Part shown: positions 12,656 through 12,872 of the stretch, piece after piece
Numbering within the stretch: the stretch's first letter is position 1
Layout of the letters: each line of letters starts with the position of its first letter
NCBI GenBank assembly: GCA_028292305.1
Contig: JAQGMQ010000304.1
Span: 1-12,872, forward strand
DNA from: Rhodoferax sp.
GTDB lineage: Bacteria; Pseudomonadota; Gammaproteobacteria; Burkholderiales; Burkholderiaceae_C
Length of the DNA stretch: 12,872 nucleotides
Direction: 5' to 3'
The notes under the pieces: generated by a model
Told to the model about the DNA's origin: nothing
Seen by the model: the letters and a program-made list of their open reading frames with translations, nothing else
The model's database searches: none
Made by a program: the position numbers and the translations under genes

Positions 12656-12872
12656 ATGCCACTCAACCGCTTCTCCCTCGCCACCCTGCCCATCACTCCC
12701 TGGAAGAACGGAGGCGGATCAACGCGTGAAATCGTGAGCTGGCCGGAGGGCGCGGCAGACTTCGAATGGCGCTTCAGCATCGCGACCATCGACAGCAGCG
12801 GGCCGTTCTCGAGCTTTCCGGGCATCGAGCGGACCATCGTGCTGCTCGACGGCGGCGGGGTTCAGCTGCGCT
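12656..12872 (+). CDS. hutD: HutD/Ves-family protein, N-terminal part
   Basis: The first 72 codons are present and the gene runs off the right edge. It starts MPLNRFSLATLPITPWKNGGG; the WKNGGGSTREI motif (residues about 15-25) is the hallmark of HutD/Ves cupin-like proteins. It is followed by FEWRFSIATIDSSGPFSSFPGIERTIVLLDGGG, also well conserved in the family. HutD proteins accompany histidine-utilisation genes in many proteobacteria, and a role as a governor of histidine breakdown has been proposed; no enzymatic reaction is established to my knowledge. ATG 12656 fits the usual N-terminus. It diverges from hicA across 66 bases. A hut operon probably continues to the right. Confidence 0.88.
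   Translation, partial: MPLNRFSLATLPITPWKNGGGSTREIVSWPEGAADFEWRFSIATIDSSGPFSSFPGIERTIVLLDGGGVQLR

Noticed and set aside
1..12872. CRISPR array, tRNA, rRNA, integrase or transposase
   Set aside because: No regularly spaced repeats, clover-leaf sequences, rRNA cores or mobile-element proteins were recognised on either strand.

Overview
The window is high-GC bacterial DNA with strong G/C preference at third codon positions. Gene content fits a betaproteobacterium of the Burkholderiales, most likely a Comamonadaceae-type soil or water bacterium: a LysR regulator divergent from a secreted protein, a SulP transporter, a many-PAS hybrid kinase, a taurine/nitrate-type ABC importer, HicAB and HutD. 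The genus cannot be fixed from sequence alone. There are no rRNA or tRNA genes, insertion sequences, CRISPR arrays or phage genes that I can recognise.

Layout, left to right. (1) The start of a leftward gene (TTG start, strong ribosome binding site, Tat-like signal peptide) diverges from a LysR-type regulator with two N-terminal winged-HTH segments. (2) A SulP-family anion permease with a C-terminal STAS domain follows. (3) A gap of about 320 bases may hold the decayed tail of an outer-membrane protein gene on the minus strand. (4) A soluble hybrid histidine kinase of about 1190 residues carries about six PAS-type segments, HisKA, HATPase and a receiver domain. (5) A COG2509-type FAD-dependent dehydrogenase follows. 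(6) A gap of about 560 bases holds two gene relics, an internal short-chain dehydrogenase fragment (minus) and an AraC-type C-terminus (plus), then two copies of a 10-bp operator-like motif. (7) A three-gene ABC importer operon (binding protein, permease, ATPase) has a strong hairpin between permease and ATPase. (8) A minus-strand hicA-hicB toxin-antitoxin pair has a perfect palindrome over the hicA start and what appears to be an ATT start codon for hicB. (9) The start of a rightward hutD gene runs off the right end.

How the parts may work together. The importer reads toward hutD, with hicAB lying between them on the other strand. The repeated TGTATAGACA upstream of the binding-protein gene resembles operators of GntR-type repressors, the family that includes HutC. 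My working inference is that the importer serves histidine, urocanate or a related compound and belongs to a hut locus continuing to the right. The sequence does not prove the substrate. The kinase has no obvious partner gene here. No single new system is evident; the most unusual items are the double-HTH LysR protein, the non-canonical hicB start, the repeated operator with helical-phase spacing, and the relic-filled gap.
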